A program made the position numbers and the translations under genes. This document shows positions 19,536 through 28,536 of a DNA stretch of 64,000 nt, piece after piece. Origin of the DNA: Anditalea andensis (GTDB taxonomy: Bacteria; Bacteroidota; Bacteroidia; Cytophagales; Cyclobacteriaceae); the NCBI RefSeq assembly GCF_000714815.1, contig NZ_JMIH01000018.1:186001-250000 (forward strand), read 5' to 3'. Within the stretch, counting starts at the first letter, position 1. The number at the start of each line of letters is the position of its first letter. The notes beneath the pieces were generated by a model. The model saw nothing but the letters and a program-made list of their open reading frames with translations, did not search any database and was not told the origin of the DNA.

Positions 19536-20417
19536 GTGAGAATAAGACTTATATTTTCGTTAAAGAACAAAGGAGCTTATTTACCCTTTCATCACCAGTA
19601 TATATTGGCTCAGTTCCTCAAAGGGCTGATAGTAAAAGGTGGACGTGAAGAGTTTTTTAACTACAATTACTTCAACTTCTCTGGCCTTAAGGGTCAGACC
19701 AAAGTAAGTAGAAGTGGCCTGCACTATTATTCCAGTTTAGTCACCCTCGTGCTTTCTTCTCCCAATGAAGACTTTATGGACTACCTTCTGGAGCAAGTGT
19801 TTAATACGCCAAAAATTGAGTTAGGAAATCTGATCATTTCCCCAGAATACACCGAGCAGGAAATTGAACCTACTTTAGAGACATCAAACAAATTTGTTTG
19901 TATATCTCCCCTGGTATTACTCACCCCATCATTTAATGATGATTCAGGTAAACGTTTTATTAATCCGGATACGGATGAGTTTTCTGACCTGCTCTATGAA
20001 TCGACTTTGACCCGAATGGAAAAGTCAGGATGGTACACCCAGGAACAAATGGAATCCTTCTATAAATTCCAGGTAGTGCCTGACATGAACTATGTAAACA
20101 AGCTCCGTGAACAACAGAAAAAATTTGCTAGAATCTATTCCGTATATGACATGGATGTCAAATATGAAGTAAGAGGTTATACCCTACCCTTTACATTATA
20201 CGCTGCTCCGGAAGTTCAGGACTTTGTCTTTAGATGTGGACTGGGTGCTTTTACGCATAAGGGATTTGGTATGCTGGATTTAGCCAACCATGCCCCTAGC
20301 CAAAAAACAGAACCTTACAAATTTAAAAGGGAAGGATTTATCCCTTATAGAGCACAGGAAGGCAGGCCTCCAAGGCAGGCACCATCCAGTGATGATCAGC
20401 CACCTATAGAGGATTAA
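19536..20417 (+). CDS. cas6: Orphan Cas6-family endoribonuclease
   Basis: 293 residues with tandem ferredoxin-like (RAMP) organisation. The N-terminus MRIRLIFSLKNKGAYLPFHH opens the first fold, and the C-terminal glycine-rich loop GLGAFTHKGFGMLDLAN matches the Cas6 signature (G-x-G-x(5,8)-G-[FY]-G). Candidate catalytic residues are His19/His20 and the His of SRSGLHYY. The last 30 residues are proline-rich and disordered. The start is GTG at 19536. Cas6 cuts CRISPR precursor RNA, but this window has no repeat array, no other cas gene and no toxin. The gene sits between ychF and a terminator, so it may have a housekeeping RNA target. Confidence 0.8.
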   Translation: MRIRLIFSLKNKGAYLPFHHQYILAQFLKGLIVKGGREEFFNYNYFNFSGLKGQTKVSRSGLHYYSSLVTLVLSSPNEDFMDYLLEQVFNTPKIELGNLIISPEYTEQEIEPTLETSNKFVCISPLVLLTPSFNDDSGKRFINPDTDEFSDLLYESTLTRMEKSGWYTQEQMESFYKFQVVPDMNYVNKLREQQKKFARIYSVYDMDVKYEVRGYTLPFTLYAAPEVQDFVFRCGLGAFTHKGFGMLDLANHAPSQKTEPYKFKREGFIPYRAQEGRPPRQAPSSDDQPPIED

Positions 20418-20419
20418 AT

Positions 20420-20460
20420 AAAAATACCCCAGCTAATAATATAGCTGGGGTATTTTTATT
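20420..20460 (+). terminator. Bidirectional terminator after cas6
   Basis: Perfect stem AATACCCCAGCTA / TAGCTGGGGTATT around ATAATA, flanked by A-tract and T-tract on both sides, so it can act in either direction. Confidence 0.9.
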
Positions 20461-20479
20461 TAAAGCTTATGTAAAAGGG

Positions 20480-20690
20480 GAAAAGAGAAAGAAGCGGATA
20501 ACACTCTTTGGGACTATGGCAGCCAATGCGGTCAAGATAACCAAAGAAGTAGCCCTCCGGTCTGAAGGCCGTTTAAAACCAGCTAGGAACAGCCAATCAT
20601 GGGACCGGTGCGTCCAAACTTAAAATACTAGCTGGATTACACAGAAATGCTCGGTTAGATTGTACTTTGCCGAGCAAAAAAAGAATTTAA
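20480..20690. ncRNA. Unidentified region with several stems, possible structured RNA
   Basis: About 200 bp between cas6 and the T9SS plug gene has more secondary structure than its surroundings. Visible pairings are CTTTGG/CCAAAG (20506-20511 with 20541-20546), CGGTC-TGAA-GGCCG (20558-20571), CCAGCTAG/CTAGCTGG (20579-20586 with 20628-20635) enclosing GGAC/GTCC (20602-20615), and TGCTCGG/CCGAGCA (20648-20654 with 20670-20676). Strand is not settled: a minus-strand transcript would end at the bidirectional terminator 20420-20460, while the plus strand has no U-tract after the last stem. It does not match tmRNA or RNase P cores as I know them. A 6S-type RNA is possible. A 35-codon ORF (20516-20623) is an alternative reading. 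Confidence 0.3.
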
Positions 20691-20829
20691 CAGAAATAGC
20701 ACAAACAAAAAAAATACAATAATATTTTAAATAAGCTTAATTGTCTTTGGCTGAATGAATTTTCCAAGGATTTAATCTTATGTAAAACGCAGCGCTTTCA
20801 TATTTTTACATCAGGTAAATATTATGAAT

Positions 20830-22092
20830 TTAAAACCTTCTCTTATTAGGATTCACCACCTGATACCCTATCAATTCATCATACCGGGAACCCATATCGC
20901 GGTAATAGATAAAAACCTCATACTCATTTTCAGTCTGAAAATGGGTGCCTTCTAATGGCTGCATATCCCAGCCAAGATTGGTTTTGTATCCATACTGATA
21001 GTCATACCAACCCTGCTTAAGAAGTAAAGTAGCCTGGTAGGTACCGGTCTTTTTATTTAACATCATCTTAGCTTCCGCCTCCTGACCCCAGTTGCTTAAA
21101 GCTCCCAGAATGTAGGGTGTTTCTGTGATGTTCTCATCCTTCAGATTAAAAGTGACTAAAAGGTATTCACTTTCTAAGTGGTGGTTTTGACGCTCCACAT
21201 TATAGATCCCAAACTGCCCATTAAGATCAAGGTATTCCACATAGGGCTGAGCCCTACGTACCCTGTCCACTACTGCCTCACCAAATACCACGTCCTCTTC
21301 CATTTCTATCTTGACCATGTTTTGGCCGGGCGTCCTCACAAAGCGCAGATCTATAAATCGGAATTCATTTCCACCATCAAAAACGTTGGATCCATCAAAA
21401 ATCTTATATTCGATTAACTTTTGATCTTCTCTGATAAAGGTAGGCCTTAAGCCATAGATGGCATTGTCCCACCTTTGGTTCTGTCGGATGATTATTTTCA
21501 CATTTGATAGCGGATCTACCAGTTCCCTGTTATTATAGTTTACCTGTAGGTCCAGCTGCTGACCCGCTCTCCTGTCTTCGGTACGGCTGGAGGGCACCAC
21601 TGCCGCCCCTACAGGTAACTGACTGTCAAATACCATAAACCTTTTGGTGAGGATGGTCTGACTTTCATCCCTTCCCCGGTATACCTTCAGTACATAGTTT
21701 CCAGATCTGGTCAATCTGGGAACCTGAAAAGTATAATGGATATAGGGAATCCGGGTATTGATGGCATACTCATAATCGTTCACATTAAATTCATTGAATT
21801 GGATTAAATAATCAGCATCTTTGAGGGGTGAAGGTTTCCAGTCTACATTGCAGTGGATAATCTTGGCAGAATACATGTCTGCATCGTATGCCAGATCATC
21901 AAATTCCAGTACAAGCGGCACAGGACTATTCATGGCAATGACGGATGCATTAAACTGACTGGAAAATTCAGCTGTCTTGGGATAAAGTCTCACCGACTGT
22001 ATGTTCTCTTCAAAAACCCTATCAATCAACTGTGCCCTTACCTGAAATGACAAAAGCAGCAAACAAAAAGGTAACAGTAGTATTTTATTCAT
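20830..22092 (-). CDS. Type IX secretion system plug-domain protein (DUF5103)
   Basis: 420 residues from the ATG at 22092, which begins a good SPI signal peptide (MNKILLLPFCLLLLSFQVRAQ). An upstream ATG at 22140 would put 16 polar residues before the signal and is unlikely. The mature protein matches DUF5103: an N-terminal beta domain with NIQSVRLYPKTAEFS, VDWKPSPL and EFNVNDYEYAINTRIPYIHYTF, and a C-terminal DWGYDYQYG-like immunoglobulin segment (KQGWYDYQYGYKTN). In Flavobacterium a protein of this family plugs the SprA translocon of the type IX system. It lies 79 bp downstream of the ABC-F gene on the same strand. Confidence 0.88.
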   Translation of the reverse strand: MNKILLLPFCLLLLSFQVRAQLIDRVFEENIQSVRLYPKTAEFSSQFNASVIAMNSPVPLVLEFDDLAYDADMYSAKIIHCNVDWKPSPLKDADYLIQFNEFNVNDYEYAINTRIPYIHYTFQVPRLTRSGNYVLKVYRGRDESQTILTKRFMVFDSQLPVGAAVVPSSRTEDRRAGQQLDLQVNYNNRELVDPLSNVKIIIRQNQRWDNAIYGLRPTFIREDQKLIEYKIFDGSNVFDGGNEFRFIDLRFVRTPGQNMVKIEMEEDVVFGEAVVDRVRRAQPYVEYLDLNGQFGIYNVERQNHHLESEYLLVTFNLKDENITETPYILGALSNWGQEAEAKMMLNKKTGTYQATLLLKQGWYDYQYGYKTNLGWDMQPLEGTHFQTENEYEVFIYYRDMGSRYDELIGYQVVNPNKRRF

Positions 22093-22171
22093 TGTATGTG
22101 TTATCGTACTATACCGAAATCCGCAGACATTATATTTCATCGACTATGTCAGCATGTATAACGTAAAGGTT

Positions 22172-24106
22172 TCAGGCAAGTTGCTCCTGTAGCAGTTCTA
22201 TCTCTTCAGCCAACTTTTCCCATTGTTCATTATATTTTTGCTCTTGGAAAGTAACGTCCAGATATTCTTTATTGGCCGATTCCAGGTCAGATGGACGATC
22301 ATAAATCGTAGGATCTGCCAAAATGAACTCAATTCGCTTTTTTTCAGCCTCTAATTTTAATATTTCCCCTTCTACTTCCTCAAATTCTTTTTCCAGTTTC
22401 TTTAGCTGTTTTTTGGCTTCATTGGCCTCCTCCACAGAAGCGCTTTTTTTGGATTCTTTCTTGGCCACTGGTTCTTTTTTGGGTGAAGGCGCTTTGGAGT
22501 CATCATGATCCACCTGCTTAGATTTCCAGTCCACATATTCATCATATGTGCCTAGATACTCTTTGATCTCATGGTTTTCTATATACCAGATCTTATTTGC
22601 TACTCCTTTAATGAAGTGCCTATCATGCGATACAGTGATAAAAGTACCTTCAAACTGTTCCAAAGCCTGTATAAGAATATTTACAGACTGCATGTCCAGG
22701 TGATTGGTAGGTTCATCCAATAATAGAAAATTTGATTCGGAAATAAGGGTCTTGGCTAGTGCTACCCTTGATTTTTCTCCTCCGGATAGAACCTTAATCT
22801 TTTTAAATACATCCTCATTAGTAAATAGGAAGCAGCCGAGCACCCCTCTTAGTTCCATCTCAGACTTGTCCGATCCTGCCTGTACCATTTCCTGAAGGAT
22901 TTCATTATTGACATTAAGGGCTTCCAGCTGGTGCTGGGCAAAAAAGGATTTGATTACATTATAACCTTCAGATCTTTCCCCTTCTATTTTTTCGGTGCCA
23001 TCTATAATTCTTAGAAGCGTTGATTTACCTTTACCGTTTGCTCCGATCAGGGCTATCTTGTCCCCTCTCTCGATTCTGATGGTAGTATTCTTTAATATCG
23101 TCAGGTCTCCATATGATTTGGATACATTGTCCAGCACCACTACATCCCTACCTGATTTTTTGGAGAACTTAAATTTAAAATTTACCGCAGCATTGTCATC
23201 TATCACTTCGTTCACCCTGTCCATTCTTTCCAGTGCTTTCACTCTGGACTGAACCTGATTGGATTTAGAAGCTTTGGCACGGAAGCGTTCGATGAACTTC
23301 TCTGTCTGCTTGATCATCTGCTGTTGATTTTCAAAAGCATTTTGTTGGATTTCCTGCCGTTCTTTCTTTTCTTCTTTATAGAAAGAATAATTGCCTGAAT
23401 ATGCTGTAAGTGTCTGTTGGGAGACCTCCACCGTGGTTTCTATACACCTGTCCAGAAAAGTCTGATCGTGGGACACCACTATGACGGCACCTTCATAGGT
23501 TTTGAGGTAGTTTTCTACCCATTGGATCGATGGCAGATCAAGGTGGTTGGTAGGTTCATCCAGCATCAGTAAAGATGGCTTTTCCAAAAGCAGCTTGGCC
23601 AGCATGACCCTCATCCTCCACCCTCCAGAAAATGTCTTAAGGGGACGGGATAGATCTTTTGTGACGAAACCTATACCTTCCAGTACTTCTTCAGCTTTGG
23701 CCTTAATAGTATATCCTTCATTGGCTTCAAATCTATCCTGCAGATATGCCAACCTATTGATAATCTCATCGGAATAATCTGTCTCCATTTTTTTTAACAC
23801 CTCCTCTATCTCATCATGAAGCGAAAGTGTATCTTTAAATGCAGCAAGCGCTACATCCAATATACTCTCATCAGACTGATATGATAGGAGATCTTGATTC
23901 AAAAATCCTATGCTGCAGTCCTTCGCCTTTTGGATTTCCCCACTGGAAGGCTGGATATTCCCGGCTATGATTTTCAAAAGCGTAGATTTCCCTGTTCCAT
24001 TAAGACCTACAAGACCGATTTTATCTTTCGGTTTGATATGAAGAGAGGCATTTTCGTAAAGCGGTCTTCCGCCAATATAATATGAGAGATTATTTATCGA
24101 TAACAT
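22172..24106 (-). CDS. ABC-F family ATPase (Uup/EttA-like)
   Basis: 644 residues with two ATPase domains and no membrane segment. First domain: Walker A GLNGTGKST, signature FSGGWRMR, Walker B LLMLDEPTNHLD. Second: GANGKGKST, LSGGEKSR, LLLDEPTNHLD. The linker (residues about 230-300) is the charged P-site interaction motif region typical of ribosome-binding ABC-F proteins, and the C-terminal 90 residues form a Lys/Glu-rich coiled coil like that of Uup. It probably acts on stalled or assembling ribosomes. Some ABC-F members give antibiotic resistance, but nothing here points to that. Confidence 0.93.
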   Translation of the reverse strand: MLSINNLSYYIGGRPLYENASLHIKPKDKIGLVGLNGTGKSTLLKIIAGNIQPSSGEIQKAKDCSIGFLNQDLLSYQSDESILDVALAAFKDTLSLHDEIEEVLKKMETDYSDEIINRLAYLQDRFEANEGYTIKAKAEEVLEGIGFVTKDLSRPLKTFSGGWRMRVMLAKLLLEKPSLLMLDEPTNHLDLPSIQWVENYLKTYEGAVIVVSHDQTFLDRCIETTVEVSQQTLTAYSGNYSFYKEEKKERQEIQQNAFENQQQMIKQTEKFIERFRAKASKSNQVQSRVKALERMDRVNEVIDDNAAVNFKFKFSKKSGRDVVVLDNVSKSYGDLTILKNTTIRIERGDKIALIGANGKGKSTLLRIIDGTEKIEGERSEGYNVIKSFFAQHQLEALNVNNEILQEMVQAGSDKSEMELRGVLGCFLFTNEDVFKKIKVLSGGEKSRVALAKTLISESNFLLLDEPTNHLDMQSVNILIQALEQFEGTFITVSHDRHFIKGVANKIWYIENHEIKEYLGTYDEYVDWKSKQVDHDDSKAPSPKKEPVAKKESKKSASVEEANEAKKQLKKLEKEFEEVEGEILKLEAEKKRIEFILADPTIYDRPSDLESANKEYLDVTFQEQKYNEQWEKLAEEIELLQEQLA

Positions 24107-24223
24107 TCTGCAAAAATAAGGATTCTCCCGTTCATAAATAAATACCTATAAGTATTTAACAAAATTCTTAACTTGTAATCGAAAAAATAAAAAAACGCAA
24201 TTATATTCTAAATCATATACTAA

Positions 24224-25417
24224 ATGATGAAATCAAAAATATTTTTGGCTGCGCTGTCCCTATCTGTCACCATTTCCTCCTGCAATTCAAGGGAAACAGA
24301 CCAGGGGGCTACCGTAAAAGCAGTGGAAAGTGAAAACAGAACGGATATCAGTCAGGCTACAGCCGAAGTTCAATTAGATAAGATCAAATTGCCTGAAAAC
24401 TTTCAGATCGAAGTATGGGCGGCTGATGTTCCCAATGCCAGGTCACTGGCCATGAGTGATAACGGGATCATTTTCGTGGGTAACAGGCAAGGTGACAAAG
24501 TATTTGCCCTACTGGATAGCAACGGTGACGGCAAAGCAGATTTCCGCTACACACTGGCCGAAGGCTTGTTTATGCCAAATGGTGTAGCTTATAAGAATGG
24601 AGATCTATATGTGGCGGAAGTAAACCGCATATTGAGGTTTAGGGATATAGAAAACCACCTAGACCAACCCAGTTATGAAGTAATATATGACCAGTATCCC
24701 AGCAAAGAACACCACGGCTGGAAATTTATAGCATTTGGGCCGGATGGCAAATTATACGTACCAGTGGGGGCTCCCTGTAATATATGTGAATCTGAGGAAG
24801 ATATTTTTGCTAGCATTACCCGTATAGATGTGGATGCTGAAAATATCCAACCCGAAATATTTGCTCATGGCGTCCGAAATACCGTAGGTTTTGACTGGCA
24901 TCCGGGTTCTAAGGAACTTTGGTTTACGGACAATAACCGTGATATGATGGGTGATGACATACCGGACTGTGAACTTAACCATGCTCCTCAGAAAGGCATG
25001 CATTTCGGATACCCTTACTGGCATGCAGGGGATGTAGAAGATCCTGATTTCGGCCCCAAAGGTAAAGGACAAGGTGCCTATGAAGCACCTAAGGTAAAAT
25101 TGGGAGCACACGTAGCACCTTTGGGCATGAGGTTTTATACCGGTGATATGTTTCCCGCCGCCTATTCAAACACCATATTCATAGCCAAACACGGATCATG
25201 GAACCGAAGCCTTAAAGTAGGCTATAATATTACCACTGTCTCTTTAGAAGGAAATGCTGATGCCAATAGTCATGAAGTATTTGCTGAAGGATGGCTGGAT
25301 GAGGCTTCTCAGGAAGTGTGGGGAAGACCTGTAGATGTCATGGTACTTCCTGACGGCAGCATGCTGGTGTCAGATGATATGGCCAATTGTATCTACCGGA
25401 TCAGTTATACCGATTAA
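24224..25417 (+). CDS. PQQ-type sugar/sorbosone dehydrogenase-like lipoprotein
   Basis: 397 residues. The N-terminus is an SPII lipoprotein signal ending at SSC (residues 1-20), followed by a Ser/Thr/Glu linker. The rest is a six-bladed beta-propeller of the GSDH family. Visible blades include NARSLAMSDNGIIFVGNR, LFMPNGVAYKNGDLYVAEV, HHGWKFIAFGPDGKLYVPVG and VGFDWHPGSKELWFTDNNRD. The family holds PQQ-dependent soluble glucose and L-sorbosone dehydrogenases, working in the periplasm. The Asp/Asn-rich segments could bind Ca2+. The actual substrate and PQQ dependence are not decidable from sequence. Confidence 0.8.
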   Translation: MMKSKIFLAALSLSVTISSCNSRETDQGATVKAVESENRTDISQATAEVQLDKIKLPENFQIEVWAADVPNARSLAMSDNGIIFVGNRQGDKVFALLDSNGDGKADFRYTLAEGLFMPNGVAYKNGDLYVAEVNRILRFRDIENHLDQPSYEVIYDQYPSKEHHGWKFIAFGPDGKLYVPVGAPCNICESEEDIFASITRIDVDAENIQPEIFAHGVRNTVGFDWHPGSKELWFTDNNRDMMGDDIPDCELNHAPQKGMHFGYPYWHAGDVEDPDFGPKGKGQGAYEAPKVKLGAHVAPLGMRFYTGDMFPAAYSNTIFIAKHGSWNRSLKVGYNITTVSLEGNADANSHEVFAEGWLDEASQEVWGRPVDVMVLPDGSMLVSDDMANCIYRISYTD

Positions 25418-25440
25418 TCCATAAGAATTATCATGTATTT

Positions 25441-25478
25441 CAAAGCCTGTTCTATTTTGGAACAGGCTTTGTTGTTTT
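25441..25478 (+). terminator. Terminator after the sugar dehydrogenase gene
   Basis: Perfect 11-bp stem AAAGCCTGTTC / GAACAGGCTTT, followed by a T-rich tract. Confidence 0.85.
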
Positions 25479-25601
25479 AAAAAGTAAAAATATAAATTAA
25501 TCAATAATCTATACATGATATTTGGCTTCAGCCTAGGATCTCCTAGCCGGTGGCACAAGCATGGAAGCTTCCATTTTACCAATTAAAACAATTTTAAAAA
25601 C

Positions 25602-26252
25602 ATGAAAATATACTATTCGATATTTATTGTCGCATTGATGATCATGGTCTCCTGTAGACCCAGTACAGAAGTTACAGCCGTATGGAACACACCCGAACCT
25701 GAAAGATCAAATTACAACAGTATCTTTTTGGCTGCCCTTACGGAAGATTTATCATTAAGGCAAAATTTAGAACAGGAATTTGCCAGCAGGCTCACCAATA
25801 GGAATGTAACCACTACCAAAAGTGTCGAAACCTTTCGTCCAGATTTTTATGACGAAAGGTCTCCAGAAAGAAACCGGCTGGAAGAAATCATAAGAGAAAC
25901 CGCCTGTGAAGGCATTCTTACCATCACACTGATCGATGTAGAACAGGAAGAAAGATTTGTTCCTGGAGGAGCTGCCGGCATGGGGGGTATGTATCAGCCT
26001 ATGGGAAGATTTGGCTATTACGGCACTTTCCCGGGTTATTTTAACCATTGGCACGGCGCTGCTTTCAACACAGGCTATTACTCCACGGACAGAAGGTATT
26101 TTATGGAGACCAACCTATATGATGCACAAACCATGGAACTGGTATGGAGTGCCCAATCCAAAACCTTAAACCCAGCCTCAGATGCAGCTTTTGCCAGAGA
26201 ATATGTAGATGCTGTAAAAGCCGAACTTAGAGAAAACGGACTTGTCCAGTAA
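25602..26252 (+). CDS. Putative lipoprotein of unknown function
   Basis: 216 residues. SPII signal MKIYYSIFIVALMIMVSC, then a globular domain beginning TEVTAVWNTPEPERSNYNSI. The pattern of a strand-rich start, FLAALTEDLSLRQNLEQEF helix and CEGILTITLIDVE strand resembles a group of conserved Bacteroidota lipoproteins sometimes compared to DUF4136. A Gly/Tyr-rich loop (residues about 125-160) contains MGGMYQPMGRFGYYG. I cannot name a function. It ends at a strong terminator shared with the convergent ABC1 kinase gene. Confidence 0.7.
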   Translation: MKIYYSIFIVALMIMVSCRPSTEVTAVWNTPEPERSNYNSIFLAALTEDLSLRQNLEQEFASRLTNRNVTTTKSVETFRPDFYDERSPERNRLEEIIRETACEGILTITLIDVEQEERFVPGGAAGMGGMYQPMGRFGYYGTFPGYFNHWHGAAFNTGYYSTDRRYFMETNLYDAQTMELVWSAQSKTLNPASDAAFAREYVDAVKAELRENGLVQ

Positions 26253-26278
26253 TCCATATTATAAATAATCCCCCAAAT

Positions 26279-26321
26279 AAAATGCCCTCATTAAGTGTCA
26301 AACTTTATGAGGGCATTTTAT
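26279..26321 (+). terminator. Bidirectional terminator between convergent genes
   Basis: Stem AAAATGCCCTCATTAAG / CTTTATGAGGGCATTTT serves both the lipoprotein gene (plus) and the ABC1 kinase gene (minus, stop at 26360). Confidence 0.88.
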
Positions 26322-26359
26322 ATACATACTATAATTTTTCTTCTTGATAAATAAGGCCT

Positions 26360-27676
26360 TTATTTTAACCAATCGGGCTTGGTTGTTCTGATTTTAGCGC
26401 CAAGTTGATTTAACAGGTTATAAATACCGAAATAGGTTCTGTTGATATACAGTCCATGTCTTGATCCCCTAGCCTGTTTGGATTTTTTAAACATCCTGTC
26501 ATTAGAAATCCTATCCCCCATTGTAAATATTTTATTAAAATAGGCATCCTCCGCAAAATCAAATTCCTCAGCATGAAAAGGCTCCCCTAATAAAGAAATC
26601 ATTTCCTTAAACACACTTTTGAAATATACCTGTTCTTCTAGGGTATCTTTATTGCTGACAAAGCCCAGATCAAAGAATATCTGGTTCAATTCCTCCTCTT
26701 TAATAAGTAGATCTTTTTTGATTAGAGAAAAGTACCCATGATAAAAGTCCTCAGGAATTACTTTGACACAGCCAAAATCTATTATGCCAAGATTGACTCC
26801 ATCCTGAATGATGAAGTTGCCAGGGTGTGGATCAGCATGCACCTGCTTCAGGTTATGTACCTGATGATGGTAGAAATCCCAGAGAGCCTGCCCTATCTGA
26901 TTTCGATCTTCTTGGGAGGGGTTGGTTTCCAGCCACTCCTTGATATGCCTGCCCTCCAACCAATCCATAGTAATGATTCGCTCACTGCTCAGTTCGGGAT
27001 AGTAATTAGGGAATTTAAGATGGGCAATATGGCTACAGGCAGCTGAAATTTCCTTAGACCTGATCACCTCAAGTTCGTAGTCAGTTTCTTCCAGTAGTTT
27101 TTCCTCCACTTCATCCATATAGTGATCTAGTTCCTGTTCATTCATATTCAGGAGACGATAGGCAAACGGTCTGACCATTTTCAAATCGGAACTGACACTG
27201 TCCGCCACTCCTGGATACTGGATTTTTACGGCAAAATCCTTACCGTCTTTAGTGGCCCTATGCACCTGCCCTATAGAGGCAGCATTTACTGCAGATTTAG
27301 TAAAGGTATCAAACATAGCTTCAGGCAATGTACCGAAGTACTTCTGAAATGTCCTTACTACCAATGGATAGGATAATGGCGGAGCGCTATATTGAGCCAT
27401 TATAAATTTATCCTGGTAGGCCCGGGGAAGAATATTCTTATCCATAGACATCATCTGGGCTACTTTAAGTGCACTTCCCTTTAACTCACTCAGTGATGAA
27501 TAGATATCCGCGGCATTACTGGTATGCAGATCATCTTTGGTCAGCGAAGGGTTGACCATCTTTTTTGCATAATGTTTTACGTAATTACCACCGACCTTTG
27601 CACCGGCACTGATAAACTTAGATGCCCGCTGTACCTTTGAAGTAGGAATGTTTTCTTGTTCTTTAATCTTATCCAT
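26360..27676 (-). CDS. ABC1/UbiB-family atypical kinase
   Basis: 438 residues of the AarF/ABC1/UbiB family. Family motifs are visible: KxGQ-like LKGSALKVAQMMSMDKN, the Ala-rich loop SAVNAASIGQVHRA, catalytic Lys in KDFAVKIQYPG, ExD-like EETDYELE, HADPHPGNF and the metal-binding DFG in LGIIDFGCVK. Members support quinone synthesis or lipid homeostasis through ATPase activity. Start chosen at 27676, 7 bp after the TetR stop; the ATG at 27712 would overlap the upstream gene. It is cotranscribed with the TetR-type gene. Confidence 0.88.
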   Translation of the reverse strand: MDKIKEQENIPTSKVQRASKFISAGAKVGGNYVKHYAKKMVNPSLTKDDLHTSNAADIYSSLSELKGSALKVAQMMSMDKNILPRAYQDKFIMAQYSAPPLSYPLVVRTFQKYFGTLPEAMFDTFTKSAVNAASIGQVHRATKDGKDFAVKIQYPGVADSVSSDLKMVRPFAYRLLNMNEQELDHYMDEVEEKLLEETDYELEVIRSKEISAACSHIAHLKFPNYYPELSSERIITMDWLEGRHIKEWLETNPSQEDRNQIGQALWDFYHHQVHNLKQVHADPHPGNFIIQDGVNLGIIDFGCVKVIPEDFYHGYFSLIKKDLLIKEEELNQIFFDLGFVSNKDTLEEQVYFKSVFKEMISLLGEPFHAEEFDFAEDAYFNKIFTMGDRISNDRMFKKSKQARGSRHGLYINRTYFGIYNLLNQLGAKIRTTKPDWLK

Positions 27677-27683
27677 GTAGGAA

Positions 27684-28349
27684 TTATTTTGATTGATAGA
27701 GAAACTTGGCAAAATCCAACAAGGAATCTACTGCACTTTTCCCCATCAGGTCGAAGGCGAGATTTACAGATTTCTCTACTGCTACATCTGTCTTTTCAAA
27801 TGATGTAGAGGTATCTTTGAGCCAGTATTGGAAGATAAACATCGTTTCAAGCCAAAGCGCATCTTCGTAACGGTCCGAAATAAAAGCTCTATCGGCGATC
27901 TGCTCCGTTTCCTTACCTTCCAGGATAATCTCCGTAGAGAAATCTTTAAATTTTCTTCTGAAACTTTTCAGTTCTTCGGGCATGCTTTTTCTGAATCCTG
28001 TATGCCCTTGATAAAGTGCCAAAAGATAACTCCTGTTTTTCTTCAGTTCCTCTATCCAAGTAAAATAAAAAGATAACAGCTTTTCTTTGGCTGAATAGGT
28101 CCTATAAACTTCCTGGGCCTCCATCATAGTTATCGTCTGATCAAATAACTGATCCCAGACACCGCTTTTTACACCCTGAAAAGAGGTATAATGATTATAA
28201 AATTCCTCCTCTTTAATCTTGATGCTCTGAGCAAACTTGAATACCGAAGATGGCTCTTTGCCATGCTCCAATACATACTGAATATATGCGCTGAGAATCT
28301 TGGTCTTTATATCTACTTTATTGCTCTTTTTTATTTCTATATTTTCCAT
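27684..28349 (-). CDS. TetR-family transcriptional regulator
   Basis: 221 residues, all helical. The N-terminal 65 residues form a TetR-type HTH: DIKTKILSAYIQYVLEHG, then SVFKFAQSIKIKEEEFYNHYTSFQGVKSGVW, in which FYNHY corresponds to the FYYHF recognition motif. The C-terminal part is an unassigned ligand-binding helical domain. It directly precedes the ABC1 kinase gene and probably regulates that operon, perhaps in response to a lipid. That role is inference from position only. Confidence 0.8.
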   Translation of the reverse strand: MENIEIKKSNKVDIKTKILSAYIQYVLEHGKEPSSVFKFAQSIKIKEEEFYNHYTSFQGVKSGVWDQLFDQTITMMEAQEVYRTYSAKEKLLSFYFTWIEELKKNRSYLLALYQGHTGFRKSMPEELKSFRRKFKDFSTEIILEGKETEQIADRAFISDRYEDALWLETMFIFQYWLKDTSTSFEKTDVAVEKSVNLAFDLMGKSAVDSLLDFAKFLYQSK

Positions 28350-28536
28350 AACCTTTTGATTTTCCCTTCCCTAACAGAAAAGCATACGGAGAAGTTTAAA
28401 GAAAGATTAAATATTTATGGCAGTGAATATTTAGAAATTAAATGTTCCTGTATTAGAATATTCAAAAAATAAATTACATTTACCGAACTGGTTTGGAGAC
28501 ATTTATCGTATATATGTACCCATATAATTCTATCAT

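Noticed and set aside
20516-20623. 35-codon frame MAANAVKITKEVALRSEG... after cas6
   Set aside because: Overlaps the stem-rich region, and the stems give a better explanation. Coding cannot be excluded.
19536-20830. Possible CRISPR array near cas6
   Set aside because: Looked for regularly spaced repeats in the flanking regions and found none.
25508-25580. Small inverted repeats before the lipoprotein gene (CTAGG/CCTAG and GGAAGCTTCC)
   Set aside because: Short and common by chance; no U-tract or partner protein.
26361-27712. Longer start (27712) for the ABC1 kinase
   Set aside because: Would overlap the TetR gene; the ATG at 27676 gives a 7-bp gap and a family-like start.
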